A DNA stretch of 64,000 bases from positions 131,270,899-131,334,898 of the forward strand of contig OX375873.1 in NCBI GenBank assembly GCA_947359465.1. Reading direction: 5' to 3'. The DNA comes from Metellina segmentata. Lineage: Eukaryota; Arthropoda; Arachnida; Araneae; Tetragnathidae. The notes beneath the pieces are model-generated. The model had not been told where the DNA came from, did not search any database, and saw only the letters and a list, made by a program, of their open reading frames with translations. A program made the position numbers and the translations under genes. Shown piece after piece: positions 1 to 11,292 of the stretch (the stretch's first letter is position 1; the number at the start of each line of letters is the position of its first letter).

Positions 1-675
1 ATGATTTCTTCATGGTGTTGCATTTTTTACAAACATCAGTGTATTTACATTTTTAAAGTTAGAAAGCTGACAATTTAAGTGCAAACACTTCCACCATCTT
101 CAACCTTGGACTCTGGCACTCCCTGTGGGGAAAATTGGTGTAGTTTTCCCACATATAATACTGAAGTAAACATGTATTTTTTTCAATCACAAAATTTATA
201 TGCAGCAATTTTATTTTGATTTCACTAAAAATTACTTAAGGTACCAGTAGACATTAAAAATTGCGAAATTCGGGAAAATTGTGCATTTTTGTTTTTTGAT
301 TCTAAAATATTCTCCAATTCATTAGCTTCAAAATGATACCATGTTCGTTACGAAATTCAAGATACTTTTTAAACAAAGTCCATTTTAGTAAAGGTACACT
401 GTGAAAAATTTTGGTTTCGATTTTTCCGTTCGCGTTAGGCCTAACTAAAATATTGATGTGGTACGAATCATATATTAGCTATAATTCCAACATTTAATTT
501 TTTTAGAATAATTTTGACAATTTCACATGTTGCCGAATGGTTTTTGCTTTTTCAACGTTCTTTCTCTAGAAAATCTTTCCGACGAAACGAAATCTTTTGC
601 TCGTTTTACGTTCAATTTGCTTGCTTTATCGTTTGAGAATTTATTTTGTTTGGTTCATACTTCAACATCTAAATC

Positions 676-747
676 ATGGGAAGTTCGAAACCAAATTATG
701 ATCGAAAGAAGAAGCGTACATTTAGGGTAAATCGCTGGATATTATGA
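676..747 (+). pseudogene. N-terminal stub of transposon protein
   Basis: A 23-codon frame starts MGSSKPNYDRKKKRTF and stops at 745-747. A short polar, lysine- and arginine-rich start like this is common in arthropod proteins carrying a Mutator-type transposase domain. The frame meets the C-terminal piece at about 720-745 in a different phase, as expected if one internal deletion removed the middle of the gene. The stub is too short to be functional and the link to the downstream piece is inference from position. Confidence 0.4.
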
Positions 748-1115
748 AGATGGTGAAACCCATCTACATCAGACTGACATCTCCTGAGATGTTGGGTAAG
801 TGTCTCCATGGAAAAACTCAAAACTGTAACGAGAGCCTTCATGCCCTAATTTGGAAGAGATGCCCCAAAACTAACTATGCAGGCCTCAATGTTGTCAAAA
901 TATCAGTCTATGATGCCCTGATATATTTTAATTCAGGAGCTAAACCTCAATTAGAGATAACGAAACGAATGCGAATGATACCTGGCCAGTATATGGTTCA
1001 AGGTGCACAGAGAAAAGACAATCTGCGTGAAAAAAACAGCCAGCGCCAAAGCACATCGTTGCAAAAAAAAACGTCGAAAACACCTAAGGGGCCAAAAAAA
1101 AAAAAAAGACCATAG
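744..1115 (+). pseudogene. C-terminal fragment of Mutator-type transposase
   Basis: The 123-residue frame has the pattern CLHGKTQNCNESLHALIW, then KRCPKTNYAGL, then a segment ending YDALIYFNSGA, followed by a lysine-rich tail. A cysteine-x-glycine-x-TQN-x-NE block followed by an IW-x(2)-CPK block and an A-x(3)-FN-x-G block is what I recall for the C-terminal part of the Mutator-like transposase domain found in many arthropod transposon proteins. The catalytic N-terminal half is absent, so the fragment cannot transpose anything. The ATG at 744 is only the first in-frame methionine after the deletion joint, not a true start. The terminal poly-lysine run from an A-rich tract is probably degenerate. 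The family assignment is from memory of the pattern. Confidence 0.55.
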
Positions 1116-2376
1116 AACCAATATAGAAGGACCCACATATGAAGCTGGCGCATTTGACTAAACAGTAAGTAAGTATTTGTAATCATAAAATTTTGTTTCA
1201 TTAGAAAAATTTATATCACAAACTTTAAACTTGATTTCTGAAGAACTAGTTTTTGCCAGTGTAAGACATTATTCCACCGGTGATAACTTCAGTTTGAATT
1301 AACCGATTTAAATCATTTTTAATGCAATTAAAAGTGCATAATGCAGAGCAGAGACTGTACTATTATCAACTATACTAGTGAAATAATTGATTTTTAAAAC
1401 TTAATTTTGAATTTTATTGTTTTTGTAAAACGTGTTGATTTTTAAATACTTTCAAACAAAAATTTCTTATTAAAAAGTTATTTGTTTTAGATGTACAATT
1501 ATAGTAGTGTTCCTGCACCATATCAGTTGCTTTCATTTGCAATTAAAATTGAAATTATAAATAAATTATAAAATGAGTTATGACCGGTACCGTAAGACAC
1601 TAATTAGCATATTAAAATTTAATTAATTAATTTAATATAACCAATTTCAAAAAAAATTTTATGCAGATATGTTAGTTTTCTAACACTTATGAAGAATAAA
1701 ACTTTTTGTTAGTCTGGTTCCAAAATTAAAAAAAAAAGTTCCAATGTATACTGGTACCTTAAAGAGGTTTTAAGATTTCTCAATAAATTCCATGTTAAAA
1801 TGTGACAAACTTTTCAGGGAGCAGTCAATGGGATTTGTTCCTCATTTGTATCATCTTTATTTTAAAGAAATGCCGTCCTTTGGACGAATAATTATGTACT
1901 CCAATAGCTCAGCTGGAGAATTTAACTGACGACAGGTTATATTTCATACAGACCTCATTATTTTGAGGTTTTTCGAATTGTATGTCATTAAACTAACAGG
2001 ATTTGTAACTTGCTAAAAGTATAAAGCGGCATTGCAAGTACAATTTGCTAAAATGTCGTTTTGTCTATTGTTATAAGATGTCCATTGTTGCATAACTATT
2101 TTTTCATTTCTTTTAAAGATGTATGAACAGCTGCAACAATGTTTCCAAAGCAATTAACAAATTTAAATTTTATTTGCAGGAATTGTAACATCCATATTTT
2201 GATTTGACACTGTCAAGGTAGTACGAACGGTTCTTTAGAGTATCGTTATGCTCAAAAGTTTTTAATGCATGGCAAATACTGCTTGATTTTACATAAATGA
2301 ACAATATTCATATCTAACGTCGTTAATTCCGTAAAAAATTCATGTTCCATTCTATACTTTGATTGCACCTAAGGTC

Positions 2377-2864
2377 CAGAGATGCCAACTACTGTGGATT
2401 CTCCGTAGTTTCTACGTAAGTTAATCGGGTACTACGGATTGAGGAATCTATGATTTTATCTACAGAAAATTCAATTTTATTTATATATTTCACAACACTT
2501 TAATTAGTTTACTTACTTCTGTATTTTTTTCATTATCATATATTTTTTGGTAAATGGGAGAAGAGTGCTTAAATTTAATTATTAAATGTTTTACATAAAC
2601 AAAATTTTCAATTTTTAGTAATGTGATATAATAACAATTATTGGTTCGATATATGTGTTTTAATTTATGATATAACTTACTAATTATAAATAATGTAATG
2701 TATTGCATACATCTTTCAAAATGTAATTCAATCTTTTAATTAATGACATATGCGTGTTATTAAAGCCGATTTCTTACAATTTTATTTGACTGTTGAAAAT
2801 TCTTAAAACTGCTGATTTTTTCTTTGGTACTACTGAAAATTTCCATCGCTAGTTGGTATCTCTA
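2377..2864. mobile_element. Possible hAT-like MITE
   Basis: Short inverted ends: CAGAGATGCCAACTA at 2377 and TAGTTGGTATCTCTA ending at 2864. CAGAGATG-type termini are common in insect hAT elements. Left of centre lies a short imperfect palindrome around CTCCGTAG and CTACGGA. The interior is very AT-rich with no coding capacity. I could not see a convincing 8-bp target duplication (CTAAGGTC against AAAATCAC), so class and exact ends are uncertain. Confidence 0.4.
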
Positions 2865-3976
2865 AAAATCACAAGCTGAATACGATTTCACATCAAAAGG
2901 GATGCTTTACGAAACTTTCTTTAAGACTCAAGTTGATTCATCAACTTTTCAAAAGGTGTCTATGATCTAGACTTTATTACATCCTTTTGCAGAGATTAAA
3001 TAAGCTTAGAAACTAACTCATATGCAGTGTTATATATAACTCCATATAAAAGAAATTCCATACTGCTAAGGTTTTCTTTTGTTAGTTATTAAACTATAGA
3101 GCATTCTCAGTTAATGAAGAAATAAATAAACACAGTTGGTAACGACGAGTTCATTTTCAACATGCATTTATTCTACAGATTTCAATGTATTTTAATTTCG
3201 AGTACTCTACCAAATCTGTGATATAAATAGAATACTGATATTTTCAAAGATAGTTATAAATTTAAAATTATATTTTAATATTTTCTATGGGAAGAATAGT
3301 GTTTTGAATTACAAATATAATTTGAATGACATGCTCTTTGATCTTTGCCATACTTTTCCCTGATAAGATGATTAAACTTACGAAACCTATGTGTGTGTTT
3401 TCCATGTATCAAATTAAATTATTGATTTTGTTGAAAGCTGTACATAATAGACAATAAACTTTTTTTTCATTGTAAATAGATATATAGTCTCCATCCAGAG
3501 AAACGTAATCTGAATTGAAATAAAAATGCCATAAATATTCTATTTGAAGCTGTATACAAGTTAGAATAAAACAAAATTCAGGTGGAATTTTGCAGATCTT
3601 GGAAGAATTTAATTCTAGGAATTTAAATCTAGGAATTCTAGGAAGGGGACCATTGGTTCTCTTAATAAAATAATCTCCTTTTTGTGATATTAAACGTACT
3701 GTCCTTATAATTAAAACTGCAGCATAATGGCTTGTCCCGTAACTGATAAATAACTTAAAAATGACACATAACACATGAAAGTAATGTTTAATCGTACTCG
3801 CTAACATTTCATGCATTTAACTCGTTTTTCGAAATTTAACGCTAAAAACGCAGAGTATGTCTTATGTATACGGACAGTCTGTATATGACTTACTTTTTGT
3901 ATCAGGCATCTGTATTAAACTCGCAATTAGCTATTACAATTTTGTAGTAATCTGAATTCAATATTACGTGAAATAT
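2865..3976. other. AT-rich, no recognised feature
   Basis: Unique-looking AT-rich sequence. A 135-codon frame on the minus strand (3409-3816) is the longest here. It has no motif I recognise, a biased mix of aromatic and isoleucine residues typical of translated AT-rich DNA, and no neighbouring exon signals, so I do not call it a gene. Confidence 0.5.
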
Positions 3977-4830
3977 ACTCAGTAACAAAAAAGTCAATGC
4001 ATCAAGAAGGAGTTGTCCGATTGCAAAAAAATTGGTGGATGTGAAGAAGATACATATAGAAAAACAAACAATAAAAATTTAAAAAAAAATGATTGATTCA
4101 GTTCAGAGTTCGATTGTTTCAAAGGGAGGAAGTCAATAAAGCGTTGGTCCACCTCTGGCCTGGATGCAAGCTGTCAACCGGTGTGGCATAGACTGAAAAA
4201 GTTCCCTGATGGTATCCTGCGCAATTTCTTGCCAAATTATCAAATTATCTCAAACTGCTAAGTGGTCAACATTCCGGGATGTTTGGAATCACCTTCTCAT
4301 AACGTCACAAATGTGATCTATGGAAGAGAGAGAGCAGGAGACCTATATATAGCTGGCTAAGGAAGTGTTGGGAAGGCTTGAAGACAATTCATAGCAACCC
4401 GTGCCGTGTGCAGTGGGGTATTATCTTTTGAAAAGTAAGTTTGGGGTGTCGCAAAATGAACGGTAACACAACCAGTCGTCGATTGTCGTCTGCACTCCGC
4501 TGGAAGTGTGCTAGAAATTACTACCAAAGGGGTGCAGCTATCAAAGGAAATGGCACACCAGACCATAACGCCCTGTTGTGGGTATGTGTGGCGTGTGACA
4601 GTAAGGACAAGATCCCCACGCAGCCCTAGACGTCTCCAGAAATCTATGCGGTTGTCGTCAGGACACAGTTGAAAACGGGACTCGTCACTAAAGACTATAC
4701 GTCCTCAGTCAGCGCCGTTCTAAGTTGATCGAGTCACTGACTTCTAGAGATAAGGCCGTTTGGCTGATATATGACGTCAGCGCTAGTTGGCGTCTCGCTG
4801 TATTGCTTCTGCCACTGTTTCTGAGCACAA
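3977..4830 (-). pseudogene. Tc1-family transposase relic (family 1, copy A)
   Basis: Read on the minus strand, this is the catalytic and C-terminal part of a Tc1-type transposase. Frames include SDESRFQLCPDD (around the second catalytic aspartate), MVWCAISFDSCTPLVVI, and HTARVAMNCLQAFPTLP, which precedes the usual SPDLSPIEHIWD block; here that block is damaged by frameshifts near 4330. The 3' end near 3977-4030 shares the terminal motif CACCAAGAAGGAGTTGTC (here with changes) with the copies at 17.3, 52.6 and 63.8 kb. The N-terminal DNA-binding half is missing. Several stops and frameshifts make it dead. It would cut and paste at TA sites if intact. Confidence 0.8.
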
Positions 4831-5467
4831 AGACATCCCTCAAATTGAGCGGCGAATGGAGATTTTTATTTTATCCAGAGCGTTCTAGTTTCGATTATGC
4901 GGGCCTTAATATTTGACTTTTATTCGGAAAAAATAACAAGCTTATTATTTCAAAGTACCATTCTTAAAAAATATCTATTTTTAAGAGATAAATAATCTAT
5001 TTTTAAAAGATTTGTCATCTTTTGTATGCACACAGGGCATAGAAATAAACTCTGAAGAAACTAACTTACGTTTTTGGACCCAAAATGGTTTGAAACCATA
5101 CCCTTAACTGTTGCATATGATTCCTTCTATAAAGCTCCTATTTATTTCAATCAATTTCTTTTATGACTTTCTGTAGTTTAATTTCTTTCTTTTAAGGATA
5201 AAATTATAGTTGGTAAAATCACTGAACAAAATATATATTTCTTATATATTAGGAAATGAGTAATTTTAAAACTATATAGATTGTAAAAAATGACATTGAC
5301 ACCATGATGCAGTATTCAATTGAAATGAGCTAAATTTATGATTTGACAGGAAGAGCTAATTTTTTTAAGTTTAAGACATTTTAGGTTATGATAAATTATC
5401 TACTGAAATTATGGTTTAAGAATAGATTAAAGAGGCTTTAATTTTTTAAGTATTTTTTTAGGAAAAA
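4831..5467. other. AT-rich, no recognised feature
   Basis: No coding pattern, terminal repeat or RNA gene seen. Short homopolymer-rich stretches only. Confidence 0.5.
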
Positions 5468-5902
5468 ATACTTAAGGTGTTTTAAGTACTCTCAGAACAT
5501 ATTATGTTATTTACTTATTCAAAATTTCTTTCTTTTGATCAAATCACATTCACAGGACCATCAAATCCAAATAAAAGAGCCCTTGAATGAGAATAGAAAA
5601 AATACACAAATATTTTACCATAAGCATTGCTAGGTAAATAAAGTTAAACAAATTAAAGATGTTTAAGTGATTACACCATATTACACAAATTTTATTAAAA
5701 ACTTTATTAAGGTATGGAACTATACACACAATGTATTCATTATTAGTTGTAGCTGATAACAGATATATTTGAACAAATTATTTTAGGTTAACATACTTAA
5801 GGCACCTTAAGTATTCTCAAAATATATTATGTTATTTACTTATTCAAAATTTCTTCTTTCTTTTGATCAAGTGCCATTCAGGACTATCAAATCAAAAAAA
5901 AA
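5468..5902 (+). repeat. Direct repeat pair of about 108 bp
   Basis: The block at 5468-5575 (TACTTAAGGTGTTTTAAG, then ATTATGTTATTTACTTATTC and TTTGATCAAATCACATTC) is repeated at about 5795-5902 with small changes, giving a spacing of roughly 327 bp. The second copy runs into a poly(A) tract (about 5894-5913). This could be a local duplication or two ends of one unknown element. AAGG...CCTTAA patterns near both copies recall the TTAA-type termini elsewhere in this window, but no clean inverted pair is visible. Confidence 0.55.
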
Positions 5903-5913
5903 AAAAAAAAAAA

Positions 5914-6559
5914 CTGTCCCTTCATAATTTAAAATGTTTTGTATCTCGGTCATTTAAGAAGCTTTCACTGAAAGTTATATTAATTAATTGAAGATGAAGT
6001 GTGACATTTTGCCTTTCCAAACTTGACGGCCAAAACACTTTTTGTGATAAAGAATATCCATGTTTAAGAAGTTGACCTGATTCAATATAGTACATTTTTT
6101 TAACAAATAACAGTGATGCTGTCAATACGTCGTTGGAACTCCAATCAAAATTAGGGTAGTACATGGCTTGTTCGATATTTCTTTGATTAACCTAATTGTT
6201 TCGTACGCTTTTAATTAAATGCACTGGATCAATACAGTAAAAAAGTGGTCTTAGAGGGTCACAGGGGTGGATTTATACATAATCCGTTAATGGATTTTTG
6301 ATATATGGCATACATTTCCGGTTTATACTATTGTTATCAGTTACAACTACAACAACCTTAAACCCAAAATCTTCTAAATTTATGATTATTTTTTAAGCAT
6401 TGCAAGTAAAACATATAAGGATATATTGTTAACAGGCAATATATATATATATATTATATCCATTCTTGAAATCAAAGCATTCCTTCCGGTGAATCTCGTC
6501 TATCATCAGAGATACACATAACTCAGTTGACTCCTGCGTGCTACAAATTTAAGAGTGAA
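5914..6559. other. AT-rich, no recognised feature
   Basis: Contains a short (AT)n tract near 6440-6457. An 80-codon minus-strand frame (5922-6164) has no recognisable motif. Confidence 0.45.
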
Positions 6560-6862
6560 TGTGAAATGTGAAGAAGAAAAAGTGTGCCAGAAATGACTAC
6601 CAAATGGGTATGGCTATCAAAGGAGATGTCACCTAAGACCATAACGCCCTGTTGTGGACATTTATGGCGCGCGATAGTAAGGGCAGGATCCCCACAATGC
6701 CCTGGACATCTCCAGAAACGTCTGAGGTTGTCGTCAGGACACAGTTGGAAACGGGACTCGTCACTAAAGGCTATACGTCCCCAGTCAGCGCCGTTCCAAG
6801 TTGATAGAGTCCGGCACCACTATTGGACAACTTCTTCGTGCGTCGATTTATAACGTATTAAG
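6560..6862 (-). pseudogene. Tc1-family transposase relic (family 1, copy B)
   Basis: On the minus strand the sequence encodes the middle of the same Tc1 transposase as copy A, including the SDESRFQLCPDD region and the block before ITPCC (complement of the VMVWG region). Next to it, near 6830-6862, lies a degenerate terminal motif (complement of TATAAATCGACGCACGAAG), so the transposon terminus is joined directly to the catalytic half with the N-terminal half deleted. The same joint occurs in the copies at 13.5 and 51.8 kb. Only about 80 codons remain and the copy is truncated on the other side. Confidence 0.75.
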
Positions 6863-6924
6863 TTCGTTTTTTTGAATTTAAGAAATTTCTTTACCTTATG
6901 ACTCAGTAGGTTTTATCACTTTGC

Positions 6925-7112
6925 TAGCGAGGACCTACAAGACCTGGGTGGTACACGTTCGATTCGTAACTTCTCAGGGTGTATTTCTCTCTTCGGTGTC
7001 AGTAAAACTATCTTTGTCCTTGCATGCCCAATTGTAAATATTTTCTGTTTTGTGTTTGATGATACGTAGCTACATGTGGCCCTTGCGCTGTAAAAAAATC
7101 CAACTAACTTAT
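6925..7112 (+). mobile_element. SINE B copy, old
   Basis: Contains a B-box-like GTTCGATTCG, then GTATTTCTCTCTTCGGTGTC and CAGTAAAACT, and ends with GGCCCTTGCGCTGTAAAA, all landmarks of the SINE B copy at 41971-42585. Diverged and without visible target duplication. Confidence 0.6.
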
Positions 7113-7826
7113 CGCCAGTGCTTTTTTATATATGTGGTGCATCAATTAACGAATGAAAATTATTTGCATGGCTCTGGGAATGAATTTAGTACTGTCCTCT
7201 CAACTTTGATGCCGTACCATCGCCAATAGTCCGTTGCGTTAGTGGGACATTGATTAGTTACTATTGCCATTACCACCGGTATTGAGTAAAATTATTCCTT
7301 TATTTCAGTCCTCCATACATAACTACGAATAACAGGGACACCGATGAATACGTAACTTATTCACAGTATAGTTTGTCTCCAGGTTAAACTGAGTAGGTGG
7401 CCTTGTTCAATAGACCATTCTGCCTCGGATGCAGATGCGTGGTGGGTTACTCTAGTCGACCTGAGATTTCGCATTTCGGGGTCTGACTGATAAGCCATTT
7501 CAAACAATTATCATAGTTAGATTAACCGGAGGCAACAGAGCAGTATGCGATTGTGCATCCACGTTTAATTGTTCCTGCACACTGCGAGCAAGAGCGCAGC
7601 TTTAAGCTGCACTTAACTAATCTATGCTTTCGAGCGGATTACTCTATCACTCAGCTAGGCTCCTTGTTCAAATCCAGATATGAGGATAGAGCTCTGCAAC
7701 ATTGACCATAATTTGGTTCCCGAAGTCCACGTGGTTGAAGGTATTTTACAAGCGTTTGCAAATAAGACGAGAGTTACCCAATTTGGACCACATAAACATT
7801 TTTTACTGTACAGGGATATAGACGTA
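7113..7826. other. Mostly unrecognised; SINE A scrap
   Basis: Positions about 7205-7258 resemble the 3' end of SINE A (CCGTACCATCGCCAATAG and CCGTTGCGTT). The rest, including a GC-richer stretch at 7390-7660, matches nothing I recognise. A 98-codon minus-strand frame (7655-7951) crosses into the Helitron and is not credible as a gene. Confidence 0.4.
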
Positions 7827-9602
7827 TCTCTACTATTATAAAATGAAGTGTTTGTCTGTACTAATTGTCTTGACGAATGTATGGCACTTACAGCAATCAA
7901 ATTTAGCACACAAGCAGTCCGAATTTTTTGCAATTTTCGTGCAGATTCCAAATTTAAAAATTTAATCTAGAACATTTTAAGGTATCCGCATGCGTTGAAA
8001 AAGCCAAGTTTTACGAAATTTGCAAATTACACCTGACGAATTTCAGGTACTTTTGTGCTGCTAAAACAGTTCCATATTTTAATGTGCAACTAATTGGAAA
8101 AAAAGTTAGGTCAATTTAAATTTGAACGAAATCGTTAAGATATACCGGAAGTAGCATAACGAAACCGGAACTAATAATAAAAATTTTCTATTTTTACCAC
8201 ATAATGTCTATGTTTTATCTGTAATAGTAAGTTTAAACATATAATAATTAAGTTGCTATAAATTGGCCACTACAATTTTTATATAAAATTCACTTATTTG
8301 GTAGAAGAATTTGGCAATATCCTCTTACTCTCTTGGATTTTGTTTAGAAGCATTTTTTTTAGAATTACATTTTAGGCATAAATATAGAATTCCAGAAATG
8401 ATAACTAAAAAAATTATTGATATATATTTATAAAATTTGTATTGCATATTCAAAATTGTGTTTACTAGTGAATATACTAAAATCTTATTGATGTTGCAAA
8501 ATGGTCAAATATCCTCTAACACTTTTTCGATGAGTCAGAAACACCTTTATTTTTTTTTATATCTTTCTACTTTTAGTTGAAGCACTAGATAACATCATAA
8601 AGTCTACTCTGATCATGATTTCTTTTTTATTTTCTTTAAAAAATGTTTTATTACATTTTATTTTTATTAATTTTTTTAAATTAAATATTTTGTCTAAATT
8701 TATTAAATTTCATTTTTAATTTTAATTATTGAAAGTGTAAAATTAATAACAAGTAATCTTAAAATAATATTAAAATGCTTCTGAATAGCATTAAAAAAAA
8801 CTGCTCCGAACGTATGCGGATACCTTAAAATTAATTTAATGACGTATTTAATTATTATTGTTGTCATTACAATGGCAACAGCATAAAGAGATTACAACAT
8901 ATTCTGAATTTATTTTTTCCACTTCCGTTTGATTTTGCGGAGGAACTTTTCCAGCCGACGAAAAAAAGTAATAAAGTTTTAACTGAGAGTTATGAAGTTA
9001 TTTTTTGTATCTCCTAGATCGTTAAAGACAGAGTAAAAATTTCAACGGATTTAAAATTTTGAAATCTGTGGAAAATTTTCTAATTAGATGGATACCTAAA
9101 AATATGATTTTCTTTAAATAAATAATTTTTAAATTGTATTTTTTATATTTTTCCCCATTTGAATTTTACTTTCGCTGTCGAGAAATCAACATATTTCATT
9201 TCCTGCGTTCAAACAGTTCCAGCGAAGAATAGAAAAACAAATAATTTTTTTTGACTGGCTTTGTTTACTTCTTTTTTGTAAAATCGGGATCGTTAAAAAT
9301 AGATAAACAATTTCAAAGGATTTAAAATTTGCGGAAAATTTTACACTAGATGGATTTTTTTTAATAAAAAATTTTTCACTCAAATATTTATATTTTCGCA
9401 AGAGATTGTGATGTCACACGAATTGGATCTCTTCGCAATTCGAATTTGGCCGCATATGATAATGACGAGGCCATCACGGCGTTGCCTGTGGTGGCTGTTA
9501 TCGAATATGCTATAATATAAACCAAATGGAAATTCGTAGCAATTAATTAGCCCACGAAAAGAACTGTCACGGGTAACGCCAAGCTGGCCGCGCAGTGGCT
9601 AG
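7827..9602 (+). mobile_element. Non-autonomous Helitron, family I copy 1
   Basis: Begins TCTCTACTATTATAAAATG preceded by A, and ends GGGTAACGCCAAGCTGG...GGCTAG followed by T: the A|TC...CTAG|T arrangement expected of Helitrons, which insert between A and T without target duplication. No Rep/helicase coding region is present. The interior has two related blocks of about 300 bp (a gaagcggaa-type motif, a GATCGTTAAAGA motif and a GGAAAATTT motif repeated), shared with the four other copies. A separate TTAA element (7981-8824) interrupts it; without that insert the copy is about 930 bp. Confidence 0.8.
7981..8824. mobile_element. TTAA MITE inside Helitron copy 1
   Basis: Inverted termini GGTATCCGCATGCGTT at 7981 and, from the other strand at 8824, GGTATCCGCATACGTT. 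Both are flanked by TTAA (7977-7980 and 8825-8828). Other copies of the host Helitron keep the uninterrupted site AACATTTTAAAATTAATTT (for example the complement near 18615), which proves that TTAA was duplicated on insertion. No coding capacity. The GGTAYC start is shared with the element at 240-1758, suggesting related transposases. Confidence 0.8.
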
Positions 9603-9774
9603 TTTTTAATAAAAAGGAAGTAGGAAGATAAGTGTTATTATCCATACCTTCAAAATAATACAATTTTTTTTTAAACAATTATTTTCATTGCAGTGGAAAA
9701 CCTGCACATTAAAATTGCGCTATTGGTCCAGTCAAAGAAACTGGTTTCCCAGTAACGGCCATTGGTTTCCTTAA

Positions 9775-10017
9775 CCTTTCAAGTGGTTTTGATGAGGTTA
9801 TCCATCATGATCTAACCATTTTTGGTAATGACGAACTATTTCCTCACCAAGATATTGCCGATTTTTTAATGATGTCGTTGATTTTTTGATCGTTTCATTT
9901 AATGATTATGACAGAGATTGGGGGGTTAGTTTTCTTCTAATGGATATATATTTCATCTAACAAGATTGGTCAGTTTTGTAATGACGAGATACATCGTCGA
10001 ACAAACTTCCAGGATGG
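9775..10017. mobile_element. Palindromic piggyBac-like MITE, copy P1
   Basis: Flanked by TTAA at 9771-9774 and 10018-10021. The left end is CCTTTCAAGTGGTTTTGATG; the right end holds ATGACGAGATACATCGTCG followed by a GGATGG joint. Between them are repeated modules of the type CATCAAGATCTGGTCAGTTTT and AATGACGAGATATCTCGTC. The centre is AT-rich (GATTTTTTAATGATG). CC-starting ends abutting TTAA are typical of piggyBac-type MITEs; no transposase is present. Class call is inference from ends and target site. Confidence 0.7.
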
Positions 10018-10021
10018 TTAA

Positions 10022-10544
10022 GCACAATCGAAGCATAAGTACATTTTGAGTTTTGAACTCCATTCCAGCAAACTGTATCCAATAATGACATTTTATGCGC
10101 TGTATCATTTCTTTCTTTATTTCCTCGCACATAATACAAAATCAGGGGTCTTAGTTTTACTATTTGTCGTTTTTCCAACACATTTGGTGGATTTTTTAAT
10201 AATTTTTTCTCTATGGTTTATATCAATTTCACTACTTGTCCTTACAACTGCTTTGTGGGATATTTCTCTAGTTCGATAAGACGATGAACCACGCTGTGAA
10301 GGTGTAAGTGAAATGGCGAGTCGAATATCCTTAAATTTGTTTATTTATTTTCTCCTGAGGTGCCTATTTAATAGTAGAATAACTATTACCACTTGCACCA
10401 GCTTGCATCTTGAAGACGAAGATATGTGTGTCTTAGACCATTTTATTGTATTTCCTGCAATTTCAGCAGGGCTGTCAGAATGTCAACAGCCATTATTAAA
10501 TTACTATTGAACTCACGTATATAATGGCCTCATTTATAAATACC
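10022..10544. other. No recognised feature
   Basis: Small frames on both strands (for example 10046-10279 and 10313-10510) are hydrophobic translations of T-rich DNA with no motif. A short CTCTAGTTCGATAAGACGATG stretch near 10265 was checked and not assigned. Confidence 0.4.
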
Positions 10545-11292
10545 ATTAATGTAGCGAAATGTCAAGTTCTGCATATGGGTTACAGGAACAGTGGAGCCGA
10601 GTACTGTCTGCAGGGAGTAAAGGTAAAGGAGGGAGAAACAGTCAAGGATCTTGGGGTGATAATTCACAGGGATTTTAAAATGGGTCACCAATGTTCAGCT
10701 GCGGGTAAAAAGGCTAATAGGTTATTGGGGTATATTAAAAAGACTGTAACTTCAAGGGATAAGAATATAATCTTACCATTATATAAGGGTTTAGTAATAC
10801 CACATCTAGAATATGCTGTACAATTCTGGGCTCCATATATGAGAAAGGACATAGAATCAATTGAAAGGGTTCAGCACAGAGCTACAAAAATAATAAAGGG
10901 GCTAGCAAATTTCGACTATAATGAACGTTTAAGTAAGCTAAACATGTATACACTGGAAAGAAGAAGAAGGAGGGGGGATTTGATTTAGCTTTTCAAGTTT
11001 GTAAAACAAGGGGTTACAGAGGGCTTAAATTTCAATAGGGATAACAGAACAAGGGGCCATGGGTATAAATTGAATGACACATTTTAATCGGGATTTAAGG
11101 ATAAACTACTACTTTAATAGGGTAATAGACAGTTGGAACGCGTTGCCAGAAAATATAGTTAATTCAAAGGGAGTGTACAAATTTAAGACACAATTGGATA
11201 GTCAGTGGGAATTGGAGAATTCATAAACAAAGGACCAGCCTTGTTGGGCTTGAGCCTGTGGCTGGTTGTCAATATTTGTATTTGTATTTGTA
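10545..11292 (+). pseudogene. CR1-like LINE, reverse transcriptase C-terminus and 3' UTR
   Basis: The frame from about 10545 reads AKCQVLHMGYRNSG, then a DLGVIIHRDFK segment, then GLVIPHLEYAVQFWAPYMRK and RVQHRATKIIKGL, and LERRRRRGDLI. These are the thumb and connection motifs that follow the polymerase core in CR1/Jockey-superfamily reverse transcriptases (PHLEYAVQFW and RVQRRATK are classic). The catalytic FADD box lies upstream in intact elements and is absent. A stop replaces the codon after GDLI at 10986-10988 and a 2-bp deletion near 11077 breaks the remaining frame; the minus-strand copy at 13.1-13.5 kb reads through both. The copy ends in a (TTTGTA)n tail near 11268-11292, a microsatellite tail like those of CR1 elements. 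Severely 5'-truncated, typical of target-primed reverse transcription. Confidence 0.85.

Larger units (their letters stand above)
240..1758 (+). mobile_element. TTAA-flanked DNA transposon, internally deleted
   Basis: The ends are inverted repeats: GGTACCAGTAGACATT at 240 and, on the other strand at 1758, GGTACCAGTATACATT (15 of 16 match). Both ends abut TTAA (236-239 and 1759-1762), which reads as a 4-bp target duplication, although TTAA is palindromic and could belong to the repeat. The interior holds two out-of-frame pieces of one transposase-like protein (676-747 and 744-1115), so this is a deletion derivative of an autonomous element. The 1.5-kb length and AT-rich filler agree. A TTAA duplication is typical of piggyBac or Sola3, yet the protein piece looks Mutator-type; see findings. 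Confidence 0.65.

Noticed and set aside
2371..2872. 8-bp target duplication for the hAT-like element
   Set aside because: CTAAGGTC and AAAATCAC do not match well enough; the element call rests on the inverted ends only.
3409..3816. 135-codon minus-strand frame
   Set aside because: No recognisable domain, composition of translated AT-rich DNA, no splice or promoter context.
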